Positions 8,616 to 17,847 are shown, numbered from the stretch's first letter. The stretch is DNA of 64,000 nt from Actinomycetota bacterium (GCA_018268465.1 JAFDWN010000026.1:98909-162908), one strand, 5' to 3'. Notes: a model not told the origin generated them from the letters alone. Numbers and translations: made by a program.

Positions 8616-9929
8616 TCACGGCCGGTCCCCGGGAACCGGGTTGTGGGCAGGGTCCCACTGCACCCTCACGTGGTCGGGCCCGCGGAACGACGTATTGGGC
8701 GAGTAGGTCCACTCCTGGTCGGCGACCAGACGCAGATGCGGCAGCCTGCGGGTGGTCTCCTCGAGCATCACCCGCATCTCCATACGCGCCAGGGCCTGCC
8801 CGAGGCAGTGGTGGATGCCCCAGCCGAATGCCAGGTGCTGATCGGCGTTCTCGCGCATGATGTCGAACGCGTCGCCGTCCTCGAACACCGCGTCGTCGTG
8901 GTTCGCCGAACCCGTGAGCAGCAGGATCCGCTCCCCGGCGGGGATATCGAACCCGCCGACGGTCACGGGCTTGGTGGTGATCCGGCGCCAGGCGGGCACC
9001 GACGACGCGAACCGCAGGATCTCTTCGACTGCGTTGGGGATGAGCGAAGGATCCCCGCAGATCATGTCCCACTGGCTGCGGTTTTCCAGCAGCGTCTTGA
9101 ATCCGCTCGCCGCGGCGTTGGTCGTGGTCTCGTGCGAGGCGTAGAGGTGACTCTGCATGATGGAGGCGAGGTAGGTCCTGTCCCACACCTGGTCGTTACC
9201 CGCGGCCTGCCAGGCCCTGATGGCATTGCTCATGTAGTCGTCGCCGGGCTGCTCGATGAGCCGCTCGACATGGGCGCGCGCGTACTGCAGATAGGCGGCG
9301 AACTCTTCGGCGAGCGCCACCTGCTGGTCGTCGCTCGGCCGGCCCCAGATCCACAGGGCGAACCGTGATGCGTATCCGCGCACCCGGGCAACCTCGGCTT
9401 CGGGCACGCCCATCAAGACGAATGCGGTCAGCGCGGGGACTTCGAAGGTCATATCCGCGACCATGTCCGCCGCACCGTGCTTCACGATCGCATCGAGGCA
9501 CTCCGTGACGAATCGCCGGGTAAAGGGCTCGATTTCGGCAGCCTTGAGTTCGGTCGCACCCTTGCGCAGAACCCGTCGGCGTTTGGTGTGCAGCGGCGGG
9601 TCCTCGTCGACGAGCATCGTCGACGGGACGAAGTCGACCGCCGCCAGCTTCTCCATGGCGGCCGGGCAGGGCGGCTTGATCATCTCGCCCGCCGCGGTGG
9701 CCGAATAGGATTCGGTGTCGCGGAAGATCGCCAGCACGTCGGCGTACCGGCTCACCACCCAGTACCCGATCTCGGGGCTGTAGAACACCGGCTCCTCGGC
9801 GCGCGCCCTGGCGAACACCGAGTACGGATCCTGCAGATAGCCTTCGTCGAACGGATTGAAGTCCGAAGCGAACTTCGACACCGGGCATCGCCCGCGCAGA
9901 ATCTCGCTGTCGGCAACGGCTTCGGTCAT
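8616..9929 (-). CDS. Cytochrome P450 of an eth-like operon
   Basis: The 437-residue soluble P450 shows all key motifs: I-helix YASHETTT (263-270), ExxR at Glu303-Arg306, and the haem loop FGWGIHHCLG with Cys375 as ligand. It is the middle gene of reductase, P450, EthD on one strand, downstream of an AraC gene. This mirrors ethRABCD of Rhodococcus, except that the electron donor is a single fused flavin/2Fe-2S reductase in place of a separate ferredoxin and reductase. The expected reaction is oxidative dealkylation or hydroxylation of a small molecule. I cannot assign a CYP family from memory. Confidence 0.88.
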   Translation of the reverse strand: MTEAVADSEILRGRCPVSKFASDFNPFDEGYLQDPYSVFARARAEEPVFYSPEIGYWVVSRYADVLAIFRDTESYSATAAGEMIKPPCPAAMEKLAAVDFVPSTMLVDEDPPLHTKRRRVLRKGATELKAAEIEPFTRRFVTECLDAIVKHGAADMVADMTFEVPALTAFVLMGVPEAEVARVRGYASRFALWIWGRPSDDQQVALAEEFAAYLQYARAHVERLIEQPGDDYMSNAIRAWQAAGNDQVWDRTYLASIMQSHLYASHETTTNAAASGFKTLLENRSQWDMICGDPSLIPNAVEEILRFASSVPAWRRITTKPVTVGGFDIPAGERILLLTGSANHDDAVFEDGDAFDIMRENADQHLAFGWGIHHCLGQALARMEMRVMLEETTRRLPHLRLVADQEWTYSPNTSFRGPDHVRVQWDPAHNPVPGDRP

Positions 9930-9974
9930 GGTCTCCTCATTTCCCTCAACTCACTCTATTTGTTTTGCGGTACA

Positions 9975-10958
9975 TCACAGGTCGAGCACCAGGCGGTCGG
10001 ACCGGGCGCGCGAGCAGCAGATCATCATCACGGTGTTGTCCGCCTTCTCGTCGTCGTCGAGGATCTGGTCGCGATGGTCGACCTCACCGGAGAGGACCGC
10101 TGTTTCGCACGATCCGCAGACTCCCTCCGCGCAGCTGTTGGGCGCCTTGACTCCGCACGCCAGCACGGCGTCGAGAATCGACGTGTCCGCCGCCACCCGC
10201 ACGACCCGCCCCGACCGCGCCAACTCGACGTCGAATTCGCGCTCCACCGCCCGGTCGAGAGCGGGCAGAGCCGCCGAGAATCGCTCCACCCGCAGCTGAT
10301 CGGCGACTCCGAGCTCGTCGCAGCGCGCACTGACTGCGTCGAGCAGACGGGCCGGTCCGCAGGCATAGACCAGCACGCCGCGGCCCAGGTCGGGCGTGAG
10401 CACGCCGGCGAGGTCGAGCCGGGTGCCCTCGTCGCTGATGTGCAGTTCCGCTTCGGGCATCGCCGCCAGCTGGTCGGTGAATGTCATTCTCGCGCGGCTG
10501 CTTCCGGCGTACCGCACGGTGAAAGGCACACCCGAACGACGCGCCGCGGCGATCATCGGCAGCAGGGGCGTCACGCCGATCCCACCGGCCAGGAACAGGT
10601 ATCCTGGCGCATCTCGAAGGGGAAAGTTGTTGCGGGGAAATCCGACTCGCAGAGTCGATCCCTTTCTGAGCTCGGCATGGATGTACTCCGATCCGCCGCG
10701 ACTATCGGGGTCGCGCAGCACCGCGATCTCGTAGCGGCTCAGGTCGTTCGTGTCACCACACAGCGAGTACTGACGGATGATGCCATTGGGCAGGTGCAGA
10801 TCGATATGCGCACCGGCCTCCCAGCCCGGAAGCGGGTGTCCGCCAGTGTCGATCAACTCCAGGACGACGGTGTCCCGGCACTCGGTGCGGATGTCGTCGA
10901 CGGTGAGGGTGAACGTCTCACCCGTCCCGGATTCCTGTTCGACCGCAGACTTCGCCAC
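9975..10958 (-). CDS. Phthalate-dioxygenase-reductase-type NADH oxidoreductase with C-terminal 2Fe-2S domain
   Basis: The GTG at 10958 is preferred because AAAGGAGG lies 5 bases upstream; the open frame extends further but without such a site. The 327-residue protein has a flavin domain with RQYSLC (62-67), an NAD domain with GGIGVTP (125-131), and a C-terminal plant-type 2Fe-2S domain with Cys276, Cys281, Cys284 and Cys314. This order (flavin, NAD, ferredoxin) is that of phthalate-family reductases. The same module is fused to the haem domain in self-sufficient CYP116B enzymes; here it is a separate gene 45 bases before the P450. It should carry electrons from NADH to the P450. Confidence 0.88.
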   Translation of the reverse strand: MAKSAVEQESGTGETFTLTVDDIRTECRDTVVLELIDTGGHPLPGWEAGAHIDLHLPNGIIRQYSLCGDTNDLSRYEIAVLRDPDSRGGSEYIHAELRKGSTLRVGFPRNNFPLRDAPGYLFLAGGIGVTPLLPMIAAARRSGVPFTVRYAGSSRARMTFTDQLAAMPEAELHISDEGTRLDLAGVLTPDLGRGVLVYACGPARLLDAVSARCDELGVADQLRVERFSAALPALDRAVEREFDVELARSGRVVRVAADTSILDAVLACGVKAPNSCAEGVCGSCETAVLSGEVDHRDQILDDDEKADNTVMMICCSRARSDRLVLDL

Positions 10959-11106
10959 GTGATCCTCCTTTCCCGGATGGCCGGAGACAGTGGAGTACGA
11001 CGCTGCTGCCGCCGGAGGGCGGGCATGGCTCATCCCGCGTCCGCGGTGGCGTCCCGTGGCGCGCAGATTCACGTAATCCGATCTGCTGGAAACGAATCTA
11101 GAAAGT

Positions 11107-11140
11107 GCGGTGCGTCATATCTATCCGCGGTGCGACAGAT
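11107..11140 (-). promoter_or_regulatory. Direct-repeat operator candidate for the AraC regulator of the P450 operon
   Basis: GCGGTGCGTCATAT (11107-11120) and GCGGTGCGACAGAT (11127-11140) are direct repeats with two mismatches whose starts are 20 bases apart, about two helical turns. AraC-type activators bind such tandem half-sites. The pair lies about 150-180 bases upstream of the reductase start. Confidence 0.5.
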
Positions 11141-11203
11141 TTGATCCGTTCTGCGCCATCCTCGCGATGTGCTCGGCGCCGTGGCGGGCGGGCGCCTGCA
11201 GGA

Positions 11204-12154
11204 TCACGGCTGATCGTGGCGCAGAGACTGAGACGGGCTGACCCCGTAGGTGCGTCGGTACTCCGCGGCGAAGCGCCCGAGGTGACAGAATCCCCACGAA
11301 CTGGCCACCGCGGCCACCGAGGTCGACTCCGGCGACGCCGCGACCAGCGCGTCGTGCGCCCGGCGCAACCGCACCGAGCGCACGAACTCCGCCGGGGTGC
11401 ATCCGTACTGCTCACGAAATCCGCGCTGTAAGGAGCGGACGCTGATGCCGACCGTGGCGGCGATATCCGTCGGCGTCAGCGGCTGGTCGGCGTTGGCTTC
11501 GACGAACTCGGCGGCCTTGCCGATCACCGCGGACGCCGCCGGTGGCGCGGGGTCGCGCAATGCGGTGCTGTAGTCGTGCTCGGCGAGCATCAGCAGTCCG
11601 ATGATCGTGCTGTAGGCCAGCGGTTTGACCATCATCGGATTGGCCATGATCGACCCGGCCACCTGACCCTGGTGGACGTCGCGAACCATGGACCACCATG
11701 CCACCCCGTCTGGGGCGGTCAGATCGATTGGGCCACAAAGTCGCAGGGGCCGGTTGATCGGGCGCTCCAGCAGATCGGCGAGCACACTGTGGACGACACC
11801 TCCGTCGATCTTCATCGCGAAGATGTTGAGCCTGCTGCCCTCCGGGCAGACGATCCTGGCGTCGGAGCCCGATTCGTAGGCCACTGCATGCGCCGGCGTG
11901 ACCTCGGTGCGCACACCCGCGGAAACGGATATCAGCCCACCGCTGAGCGGCACGTTGACGTGGTAACCGCCGATGGCGGGGCAGTAGAGATCGCTGTTGC
12001 TGTTGTATTCGAGCCGGCCGGTCACCACAGGGCCGGCCGAGACCGCCTCGAGTTCGGCCGTGAACGAGCCCGGCCGGTCGACCCGCGTCAGCGTGTGGGG
12101 GTGGAAGACCTCGCCCGCCCGCGACGTCGCTTCTTCGACGTCGTTACTGCGCAT
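11204..12154 (-). CDS. AraC-family regulator of the P450 operon (EthR-like)
   Basis: The protein (316 residues from the ATG at 12154; an upstream start at 12226 is possible) has an N-terminal AraC_binding_2-like sensor region and a C-terminal double helix-turn-helix with PLTPTDIAATVGISVRSLQRGFREQYG and SSWGFCHLGRFAAEYRRTYG. It lies directly upstream of, and on the same strand as, the reductase-P450-ethD operon with a 245-base gap. This matches the position of the AraC regulator in eth clusters. It probably activates that operon through the direct repeats at 11107-11140. Confidence 0.83.
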   Translation of the reverse strand: MRSNDVEEATSRAGEVFHPHTLTRVDRPGSFTAELEAVSAGPVVTGRLEYNSNSDLYCPAIGGYHVNVPLSGGLISVSAGVRTEVTPAHAVAYESGSDARIVCPEGSRLNIFAMKIDGGVVHSVLADLLERPINRPLRLCGPIDLTAPDGVAWWSMVRDVHQGQVAGSIMANPMMVKPLAYSTIIGLLMLAEHDYSTALRDPAPPAASAVIGKAAEFVEANADQPLTPTDIAATVGISVRSLQRGFREQYGCTPAEFVRSVRLRRAHDALVAASPESTSVAAVASSWGFCHLGRFAAEYRRTYGVSPSQSLRHDQP

Positions 12155-12190
12155 CCGCACCGGGTCATCCCCGCACCCTCGCGCCCGCCC

Positions 12191-12354
12191 GACGCCGGAT
12201 TCGGCGTCGGGTCCACGTCCGACCATCAGCGACCACCCGTGCGGGCGACGCGTCGCAGGGGTCGGGTTCGGTCATCGTGGTCGTGCGTGTGCGGGCCTTC
12301 CCATCGGGTGCCGGTGCCCCGGCGGCGGGTACCGAAACTGTGCATTGCGTCACA
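12191..12354. promoter_or_regulatory. Gap between AraC gene and catC: small hairpin and CRP-like site
   Basis: The 261-base gap from 12155 to 12415 has no credible gene. It holds a 7-bp hairpin (GACGCCG 12191-12197, CGGCGTC 12202-12208) and, at 12339-12354, TGTGcattgcgTCACA, which matches nine of the ten conserved positions of the CRP palindrome. The latter is about 185 bases upstream of the AraC start and could couple the P450 regulon to cAMP. No -10/-35 pair was certain. Confidence 0.35.
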
Positions 12355-12415
12355 ATCGGTGTCAAGCCCGTGCTTCCACTGCCGGACACACGGTGGGCAT
12401 TCGCCCCCACAGCAG

Positions 12416-12700
12416 TCAGCTCGCGTTGACGTCCGACGGGTGCACCGCGAGCGGCGTGACGTGGATGGTCATGTACGGGAACAGCGGAAGTCCCGAAAGG
12501 ATTTGGTGCAGTTCGTCATTGGATTCGACGTCGAAAATCGAGAAGTTCGCGTACTCGCCGACGACGCGCCAGATGTGTGGCCATTTACCGGCCCGCTGCA
12601 ACTGCTGAGAGTAGTCCTTCTCCCGGGCCACGAGCCTGGCCCGGACATCCGGGTCGAGCTCGGGCGGGATGTGGACGTCCATGCGGACGTGGTAGAGCAT
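12416..12700 (-). CDS. catC: Muconolactone delta-isomerase
   Basis: The 94-residue protein has the typical size and sequence of CatC: MLYHVRMDVHIPPEL at the start, the REKDYSQQLQRAGKWPHIWRVVGEYANFSIFD core and the PLFPYM loop. CatC isomerises muconolactone to 3-oxoadipate enol-lactone, the third step of the catechol branch, as a small multimeric cytoplasmic enzyme. It is the last gene of catR-catB-catA-catC, 7 bases after catA. The enol-lactone it makes is then used by PcaL or PcaD. Confidence 0.95.
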   Translation of the reverse strand: MLYHVRMDVHIPPELDPDVRARLVAREKDYSQQLQRAGKWPHIWRVVGEYANFSIFDVESNDELHQILSGLPLFPYMTIHVTPLAVHPSDVNAS

Positions 12701-12707
12701 CGGGCCG

Positions 12708-13574
12708 TCAGCTCCGTTCGGGGTCGAGGACGAAGTTGTACGTGACCTTTTCGCTGCCGTCGGTCTGCGCCTGGGGGTCGAGTATCAACTCGGATTTGAC
12801 CGCGCTGGCGATGTCGTCGTCGTTGTGCTGGTCGCCGGGGAAATACAGTTGCGCGGTGAGCAGTTCGTGACCGGGCGCGGAGACCTTCACGTGCAGGTGG
12901 GCGGGTCGCCAGGCATGCCAGCCGGCAGCGGCGATCAACTTGCCACAGGAGCCGTCGGTCGGGATCTGATACGGCGCGGGCCGAATCGTGGTGATCCTGA
13001 AGGTGCCGTCGGGACCCGTCGAGAAGGAACCGCGGAGGTTCCATTCCGGGATGCCGGGCGCGAACTGTGAATAGAAGCCCTCGGCGTCGGCGTGCCACAG
13101 TTCGACCTTGCCCGCCAACGGAGTTCCGTCGGTGGAGGTGATGGTGCCCTCCCACACGAGCGGGGTGCCCGCCTCGTCGTCGCGCATCGGAATCGTGCCC
13201 GTGGCACCGCACTCGGGCGATGCGGGGACGTAGTAGGGACCCTCGATGGTGCCCTTGTTCCCCTCACGATGGTCGGTCGCGACGTCCTCGACGACGTGCT
13301 CCACCCACACGTCCAGGAACAGCGGCCACTCACCGTCCTGACCGACGTTGATGAGCCACGCCTTGAGCGCGTTGTACTCGTCATAGGTCACCCGGTGGCG
13401 CCGGATCGTGTCGTGCACCGCGGCCAGCACCTCGCGGGCCAAGGTGTCGACGCGTTCGGCCGGCGTGTCCTGCACGGCCGCGAACGGCGACTTGTCGGCA
13501 TGGAAGCGCTCGGTGGCCGATGCGCCCGATGCGGCGGCGGTGGCCTGCTCGGCGGGGGTCTCGATGGTGGTCAT
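12708..13574 (-). CDS. catA: Catechol 1,2-dioxygenase
   Basis: The ATG at 13574 is chosen because AGGAGA lies 6 bases upstream; the frame stays open further but the extra residues do not look like CatA. The 288-residue protein is an intradiol dioxygenase: an N-terminal helical dimerisation region (about 35-105), then the beta-sandwich with iron ligands Tyr115 (EGPYYVP), Tyr168 (EGFYSQF), His226 and His228 (RPAHLHVKV). It opens catechol between the hydroxyls to cis,cis-muconate using ferric iron and O2. It sits between catB and catC. Confidence 0.95.
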   Translation of the reverse strand: MTTIETPAEQATAAASGASATERFHADKSPFAAVQDTPAERVDTLAREVLAAVHDTIRRHRVTYDEYNALKAWLINVGQDGEWPLFLDVWVEHVVEDVATDHREGNKGTIEGPYYVPASPECGATGTIPMRDDEAGTPLVWEGTITSTDGTPLAGKVELWHADAEGFYSQFAPGIPEWNLRGSFSTGPDGTFRITTIRPAPYQIPTDGSCGKLIAAAGWHAWRPAHLHVKVSAPGHELLTAQLYFPGDQHNDDDIASAVKSELILDPQAQTDGSEKVTYNFVLDPERS

Positions 13575-13615
13575 TGATCTTCTCCTGTTTCTCGTGGGCT
13601 GGTGGTGAAGTTCTG

Positions 13616-14719
13616 TCAGTGGTCGGTGCGGTAGCGCGCGAGCTTGTCGGGGTCGATGTCGATGCCGAGTCCGACACCCGGCGGGACGTGCAGCAACCCG
13701 TCCCGGATCCGCAGGGGCTGCGCCAGCAGGTCGTCGGACATGTCGAGGAAGTTGGACAGTTCGCCGGCACGGCGCGACGTCAGCTCGTAGGCCGCACCGA
13801 ATGCGACCGCACACGCCGTGCCGAGCTGACCGTCGATCTGGTTGCCGATCACCACCTCCAGACCCAGTCCCTCGGCGAGGTGGTGCACCCGCGCCGATCC
13901 GGTGAATCCGGTGCGCGCCGTCTTGATGCTCACCGCCGTCGCCGATCCGCCGAGCACCTCGCGGGTCACGTCGGCAGGGGTGGGCACCGACTCGTCGGCG
14001 ATGAACGGCACGTCGAGCTGGCCGACCAGCCAGCGCCGGCCGAGCACATCGTCGGCGGGACACAGTTCCTCGGCGAAGAGCAGATCCAAGTCGGCCATAT
14101 CCTTCATGGCGCGCAACGACTCCGACGCGCTCCAGCCGCGATTGCCGTCGACGTACAGGTCGACGGAGTCACCGAACCGGTCACGCAGCGCGCGCACCAC
14201 CGCGGTGTCCAGCGACACCGGCAACCGTCCCACCTTCACCTTGAAGGTGGTGATGCCGTAGTCGTCGCGCATCCGTTCGGCCTCGGCGACCATCTTCGCC
14301 GGCTCGTCGAACCCCAGCATGTGGCTGACCCGCATTCGGTCGGTGTACCCGCCGAGCAGGCTGCTCACGGGCAGCTCCAGGGTGCGGCCGAGTGCGTCCC
14401 ACATCGCCATGTCGATGGCCGCCTTGGCGGTGGGGTTGCCCACCGTGCGGCCCAGCCGTTGCTGCACGACTTCGCGTTCGAGCAACGTCAGCCCGACGAT
14501 CTGCGGGGCGAAGACGTGCTCGATGACCGCGACGATGCCCGGTTGGGTCTCGCCGTAGGTGAACGGACGCGGCGGCGCCTCGGCGACCCCGACGACTCCG
14601 TCGTCGGTGTGGACGCGTACCAGCACATGCTCGGCGGCGTGCACCTCGCCCGAGGCGAACTTCAGCGGCTTGACATAGCGAATGGCGAACGGAATCGCTT
14701 CGACAGCAGTGATTTTCAC
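13616..14719 (-). CDS. catB: Muconate cycloisomerase
   Basis: The 367-residue protein is an enolase-superfamily muconate lactonising enzyme. It shows the base motif KVK at Lys160-Lys162, metal ligands Asp191 (YVDGNRGW), Glu217 (FAEE) and Asp242 (IADES), and the second base Lys266 in SIKTARTG. It converts cis,cis-muconate to muconolactone with Mn2+ or Mg2+. The start overlaps the stop of catR by 4 bases, so regulator and enzymes are cotranscribed, and catA follows after 41 bases. Confidence 0.94.
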   Translation of the reverse strand: MKITAVEAIPFAIRYVKPLKFASGEVHAAEHVLVRVHTDDGVVGVAEAPPRPFTYGETQPGIVAVIEHVFAPQIVGLTLLEREVVQQRLGRTVGNPTAKAAIDMAMWDALGRTLELPVSSLLGGYTDRMRVSHMLGFDEPAKMVAEAERMRDDYGITTFKVKVGRLPVSLDTAVVRALRDRFGDSVDLYVDGNRGWSASESLRAMKDMADLDLLFAEELCPADDVLGRRWLVGQLDVPFIADESVPTPADVTREVLGGSATAVSIKTARTGFTGSARVHHLAEGLGLEVVIGNQIDGQLGTACAVAFGAAYELTSRRAGELSNFLDMSDDLLAQPLRIRDGLLHVPPGVGLGIDIDPDKLARYRTDH

Positions 14720-15651
14720 AGAGACTCTCCCCTGACGGGATGGGTGGACGAGGGCCGGTCGAGCCGGCCGGGAACGGGGTAGGCGCTTTGCAGGACCTCG
14801 ACGACGGCGTCCACGACGGGATTCTCGGCGCCGCTGCGCCAGGCCAGAGCCAGTTCGATGGTGCCGGCGTCGAGCAGGTCGCGGAACACGACGCCGTTCA
14901 GCGGCAGCGAGCGCACCGAACCGGGCAGCACGGCCACCCCGAGGCCGGCGGCCACCAGCGCGAGCAGCACCGCGGTGCCCGGTGCGGAGTGCTCCCGGTG
15001 CGGGACGAAGCCGGCGCGCCGACAGCTGCGCAGCACCGCGTCGTTGACCGCGGAGTCGGGGCTGGAGTACGCGACGAACGACTCACCGCGCAGATCGGTC
15101 ATCGCCACGACGGGTTCGACGGCAAGGCGGTGGTCGACGGAAACCGCCAGCACGAGCGGCTCGACGTCGATGGTGCGCAGGGCGATGCCGTCGCCGGCGG
15201 CCGGGGGCCGCAGGACGCCGAGATCCAGGGCTCCGGTGCGCAGACCTTCGCACTGGGGCGGTGTCAGCATGTCGGCCCGGATCTCCAGGGCGACCGCGGG
15301 CAGTTCCCGCCGAACGATCCGCGCCATGCGGGGTAGGTGTGAGAACGCCGCGGTGCCGGTCAGTCCGATCCGCAGCAGCCCGGCGCGTCCGGCCGCGATC
15401 CTGCGCACCCCACGCTCGGCGTCTCGGACGTCGGCCAGGATGCGGTCGGCCTCGGCACGCAGGAACTCACCGGCGGCGGTCAACGACACCTGCCTGGTGG
15501 TCCGGTTGAACAGGGTGACGTCGAGTTCGGCCTCAAGCTGGCGGATGGCGTAGGACAGCGCAGGCTGCGCCACATGCAGCTGCTCGGCCGCCTGGCCGAA
15601 GTGGCACGTGTCGGCCACGGCCGCGAAGTAGCGCAGGTGCCGCAGGTCCAT
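14716..15651 (-). CDS. catR: LysR-type regulator of the cat and ben genes
   Basis: The ATG at 15651 gives the usual LysR start MDLRHLRYFAAVADTCHFGQAA; earlier codons in frame would add a basic tail not seen in the family. The 311-residue protein has the winged helix-turn-helix (1-60, with QLHVAQPALSYAIRQLEAEL) and a periplasmic-binding-like effector domain (about 90-300). It leads catBAC by a 4-base overlap and is divergent from benA. CatR/BenM-type proteins respond to cis,cis-muconate or benzoate, so it probably controls both directions. The near palindrome at 15680-15696 may be its autoregulatory site. Repressor or activator mode cannot be told from sequence. Confidence 0.82.
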   Translation of the reverse strand: MDLRHLRYFAAVADTCHFGQAAEQLHVAQPALSYAIRQLEAELDVTLFNRTTRQVSLTAAGEFLRAEADRILADVRDAERGVRRIAAGRAGLLRIGLTGTAAFSHLPRMARIVRRELPAVALEIRADMLTPPQCEGLRTGALDLGVLRPPAAGDGIALRTIDVEPLVLAVSVDHRLAVEPVVAMTDLRGESFVAYSSPDSAVNDAVLRSCRRAGFVPHREHSAPGTAVLLALVAAGLGVAVLPGSVRSLPLNGVVFRDLLDAGTIELALAWRSGAENPVVDAVVEVLQSAYPVPGRLDRPSSTHPVRGESL

Positions 15652-15921
15652 GTCCCGTTCCGATTCCCGTTCTCGTCGTGATATCCGGCGGATATCTCGT
15701 TGACGTGCCCGTTGTGATGGGCGACACGTCCACCGTAAGCACGCAATCCATACAGAACAAGGACAGATATTCGGCATTTTGATAAACGCTCGCGATTAAT
15801 AAGACCCTGGGTCAGGACTGGGAATAACCCTCGTGTGATGGATACCACGAGCTGTGAGAGTGCTGGAAAGCGTCACACACTGCGTGCACCGAGCGCATCA
15901 GCCCGCCCCACCGGAGGAACT
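15652..15921. promoter_or_regulatory. catR / benA divergent control region with LysR-type palindrome
   Basis: This 270-base gap has no gene. At 15680-15696 lies an 8-1-8 palindrome, GATATCCG-G-CGGATATC, which contains the T-N11-A core of LysR operators and lies 29 bases before catR. A second inverted repeat, CTCGTG (15830-15835) and CACGAG (15846-15851), lies nearer benA. GGAGGAAC just before 15922 is the benA ribosome-binding site. The AT-rich stretch 15770-15805 probably holds the benA promoter. Confidence 0.55.
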
Positions 15922-17307
15922 ATGACCGCATCCACCACTGCCCGTGCAACCCACCTGGCGAGCGTTCTCGCCGACGCCGTCGTCGAGGATCCCCAGTCGG
16001 GGATCTACCGGGCCAACCGGAGGATCTTCACCGACGAGGAGATCTTCGAGCTCGAGATGAAGCACGTCTTCGAAGGCAATTGGATCTACCTGGCCCACGA
16101 GAGCCAGGTGCCCAATCCCGGCGACTACTTCACCACCTACATCGGCCGCCAGCCCGTCGTGATCACCCGCGACAAGAACGGTGAGCTGAACTGTCTGATC
16201 AACGCGTGCGCACACCGCGGGGCGATGATCTGCCGGCGCAAGACCGACAACAGGATGACGCTGACGTGCCCGTTCCACGGCTGGACGTTCCGCAACGACG
16301 GCACCCTGCTCAAGGTGAAGGACCCCGACGGCGCCGGCTATCCGGAGTCGTTCAACGTCAACGGCAGCCACAACATGACCCGGGTCGCACGGTTCGACAG
16401 CTACCGCGGATTCCTGTTCGGCAGCCTCAACGCCGACGTCCTGCCGCTGGATGAACACCTGGGTGACACCACGAAGGTGATCGACATGCTCGTCGACCAG
16501 TCCCCCGACGGGCTCGAGGTGCTGCGCGGCTCGTCCACCTACACCTACGACGGCAACTGGAAGGTGCAGGCCGAGAACGGCGCCGACGGCTACCACGTCA
16601 CCGCCACCCACTGGAACTACGCCGCCACCACCAGCAGGCGCAGCACCGGCGAATCCACGAACGACACGAAGGCCCTCGACGCGGGCAGCTGGGGTAAGTC
16701 CGGCGGCGGCTACTGGTCCTTCCCGCACGGCCACCTGTGCCTGTGGACGTGGGCGGGCAACCCGCAGGACCGGCCGCTGTGGGACAAGCTCGACGAGCTC
16801 AAGGAGCAGTACGGCCAGGCCAAGGGTGAGTTCATGGTCAAGGGTTCGCGCAACCTGTGCCTGTACCCGAATGTCTATCTGATGGACCAGTTCTCGACGC
16901 AGATCCGGCACTTCCGCCCGATCGCGCCGGACCAGACCGAGGTCACCATCTACTGCATCGCCCCCAAGGGGGAGAGCGCCGAGGCCCGGGCCCACCGGAT
17001 CCGCCAGTACGAGGACTTCTTCAACGCCTCGGGCATGGCGACCCCCGACGACCTGGAGGAGTTCCGCTCCTGCCAGCTGACGTTCCGGGCCCAGGCCGCG
17101 CCGTGGAACGACATGAGCCGCGGTGCCGAGCACTGGCTCACGGGACCAGATCCCGTCGCCGAATCGCTGGGTATGGACGGTGTCGTCTCGGCTGGTGTCA
17201 AGAACGAGGACGAGGGCCTCTACCCCGTCCAGCACGGCTACTGGCTGCAGACCATGCGCGACGCCCTCGCCCGCGAAGAAGCAACCGCAACCGGAACGGA
17301 GATGTGA
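15922..17307 (+). CDS. benA: Benzoate 1,2-dioxygenase, large (alpha) subunit
   Basis: The ATG at 15922 follows GGAGGAAC and starts a 461-residue protein, the normal BenA length. The Rieske site is CAHRG...CPFHGW with Cys96, His98, Cys116 and His119. The catalytic domain shows [12 protein letters not shown] with Asp222 as bridge and His225 and His230 as ligands of the mononuclear iron. With BenB and the reductase part of the downstream fusion it dihydroxylates benzoate to the cis-1,2-diol (2-hydro-1,2-dihydroxybenzoate). First gene of benA-benB-benCD-benK. A related toluate dioxygenase cannot be excluded, but the cat genes next door favour benzoate. Confidence 0.94.
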   Translation: MTASTTARATHLASVLADAVVEDPQSGIYRANRRIFTDEEIFELEMKHVFEGNWIYLAHESQVPNPGDYFTTYIGRQPVVITRDKNGELNCLINACAHRGAMICRRKTDNRMTLTCPFHGWTFRNDGTLLKVKDPDGAGYPESFNVNGSHNMTRVARFDSYRGFLFGSLNADVLPLDEHLGDTTKVIDMLVDQSPDGLEVLRGSSTYTYDGNWKVQAENGADGYHVTATHWNYAATTSRRSTGESTNDTKALDAGSWGKSGGGYWSFPHGHLCLWTWAGNPQDRPLWDKLDELKEQYGQAKGEFMVKGSRNLCLYPNVYLMDQFSTQIRHFRPIAPDQTEVTIYCIAPKGESAEARAHRIRQYEDFFNASGMATPDDLEEFRSCQLTFRAQAAPWNDMSRGAEHWLTGPDPVAESLGMDGVVSAGVKNEDEGLYPVQHGYWLQTMRDALAREEATATGTEM

Positions 17308-17311
17308 CGCC

Positions 17312-17836
17312 ATGACCACCACCGAAAAATCCAGCACCACCGGGAAACTCATCACGCAGAACTCGATCGAGCAGTTCCTCTACCGGGAGGCCCGCTACCT
17401 CGACGACCGCGAGTTCGAGAAGTGGCTGGACTGTTACGCCGACGACGTCGTGTACTGGATGCCGTCGTGGGACGACAACGACACGCTCGTGGAGGATCCG
17501 CAACGGGACATCTCGCTGATCTACTACGCCAACAAGGGCGGCCTGGAGGACCGGATCTTCCGCATCCGTACCGAGCGGTCGTCGGCGACGTCGATCCCCG
17601 AACCACGCACCAGCCACAACATCAGCAACGTCGAGGTCATCGAACGCCGGGGCGAGCTGGTGGACGTCCGATTCAACTGGCACACCATGTATTTCCGGTA
17701 CAAGACCATCGACCCGTACTACGGCACCTCGTTCTACACCATCGACTTCTCCGGTGAGCAGCCGCTGATCCGGCGCAAGACCGTCGTACTCAAGAACGAC
17801 TACATCCACCACGTCGTCGACGTCTACCACTTCTGA
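17312..17836 (+). CDS. benB: Benzoate 1,2-dioxygenase, small (beta) subunit
   Basis: The 174-residue protein is a ring-hydroxylating dioxygenase beta subunit (NTF2-like cone): IEQFLYREARYLDDREFEKWLDCYADDVVYWMP near the N-terminus and the C-terminal TVVLKNDYIHHVVDVYHF. It is structural and forms the alpha3beta3 oxygenase with BenA. The start lies 4 bases after the benA stop, inside an ATGTGACGCCATG stretch, so translation is probably coupled. The fused benCD gene begins 11 bases downstream. Confidence 0.93.
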   Translation: MTTTEKSSTTGKLITQNSIEQFLYREARYLDDREFEKWLDCYADDVVYWMPSWDDNDTLVEDPQRDISLIYYANKGGLEDRIFRIRTERSSATSIPEPRTSHNISNVEVIERRGELVDVRFNWHTMYFRYKTIDPYYGTSFYTIDFSGEQPLIRRKTVVLKNDYIHHVVDVYHF

Positions 17837-17847
17837 AGGCGCACCCC

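Noticed and set aside
12708-14063. Longer CatA starting far upstream in the catB region
   Set aside because: The extra 163 residues have no catechol dioxygenase similarity and overlap catB antiframe; the ATG at 13574 has a good ribosome-binding site and normal length.
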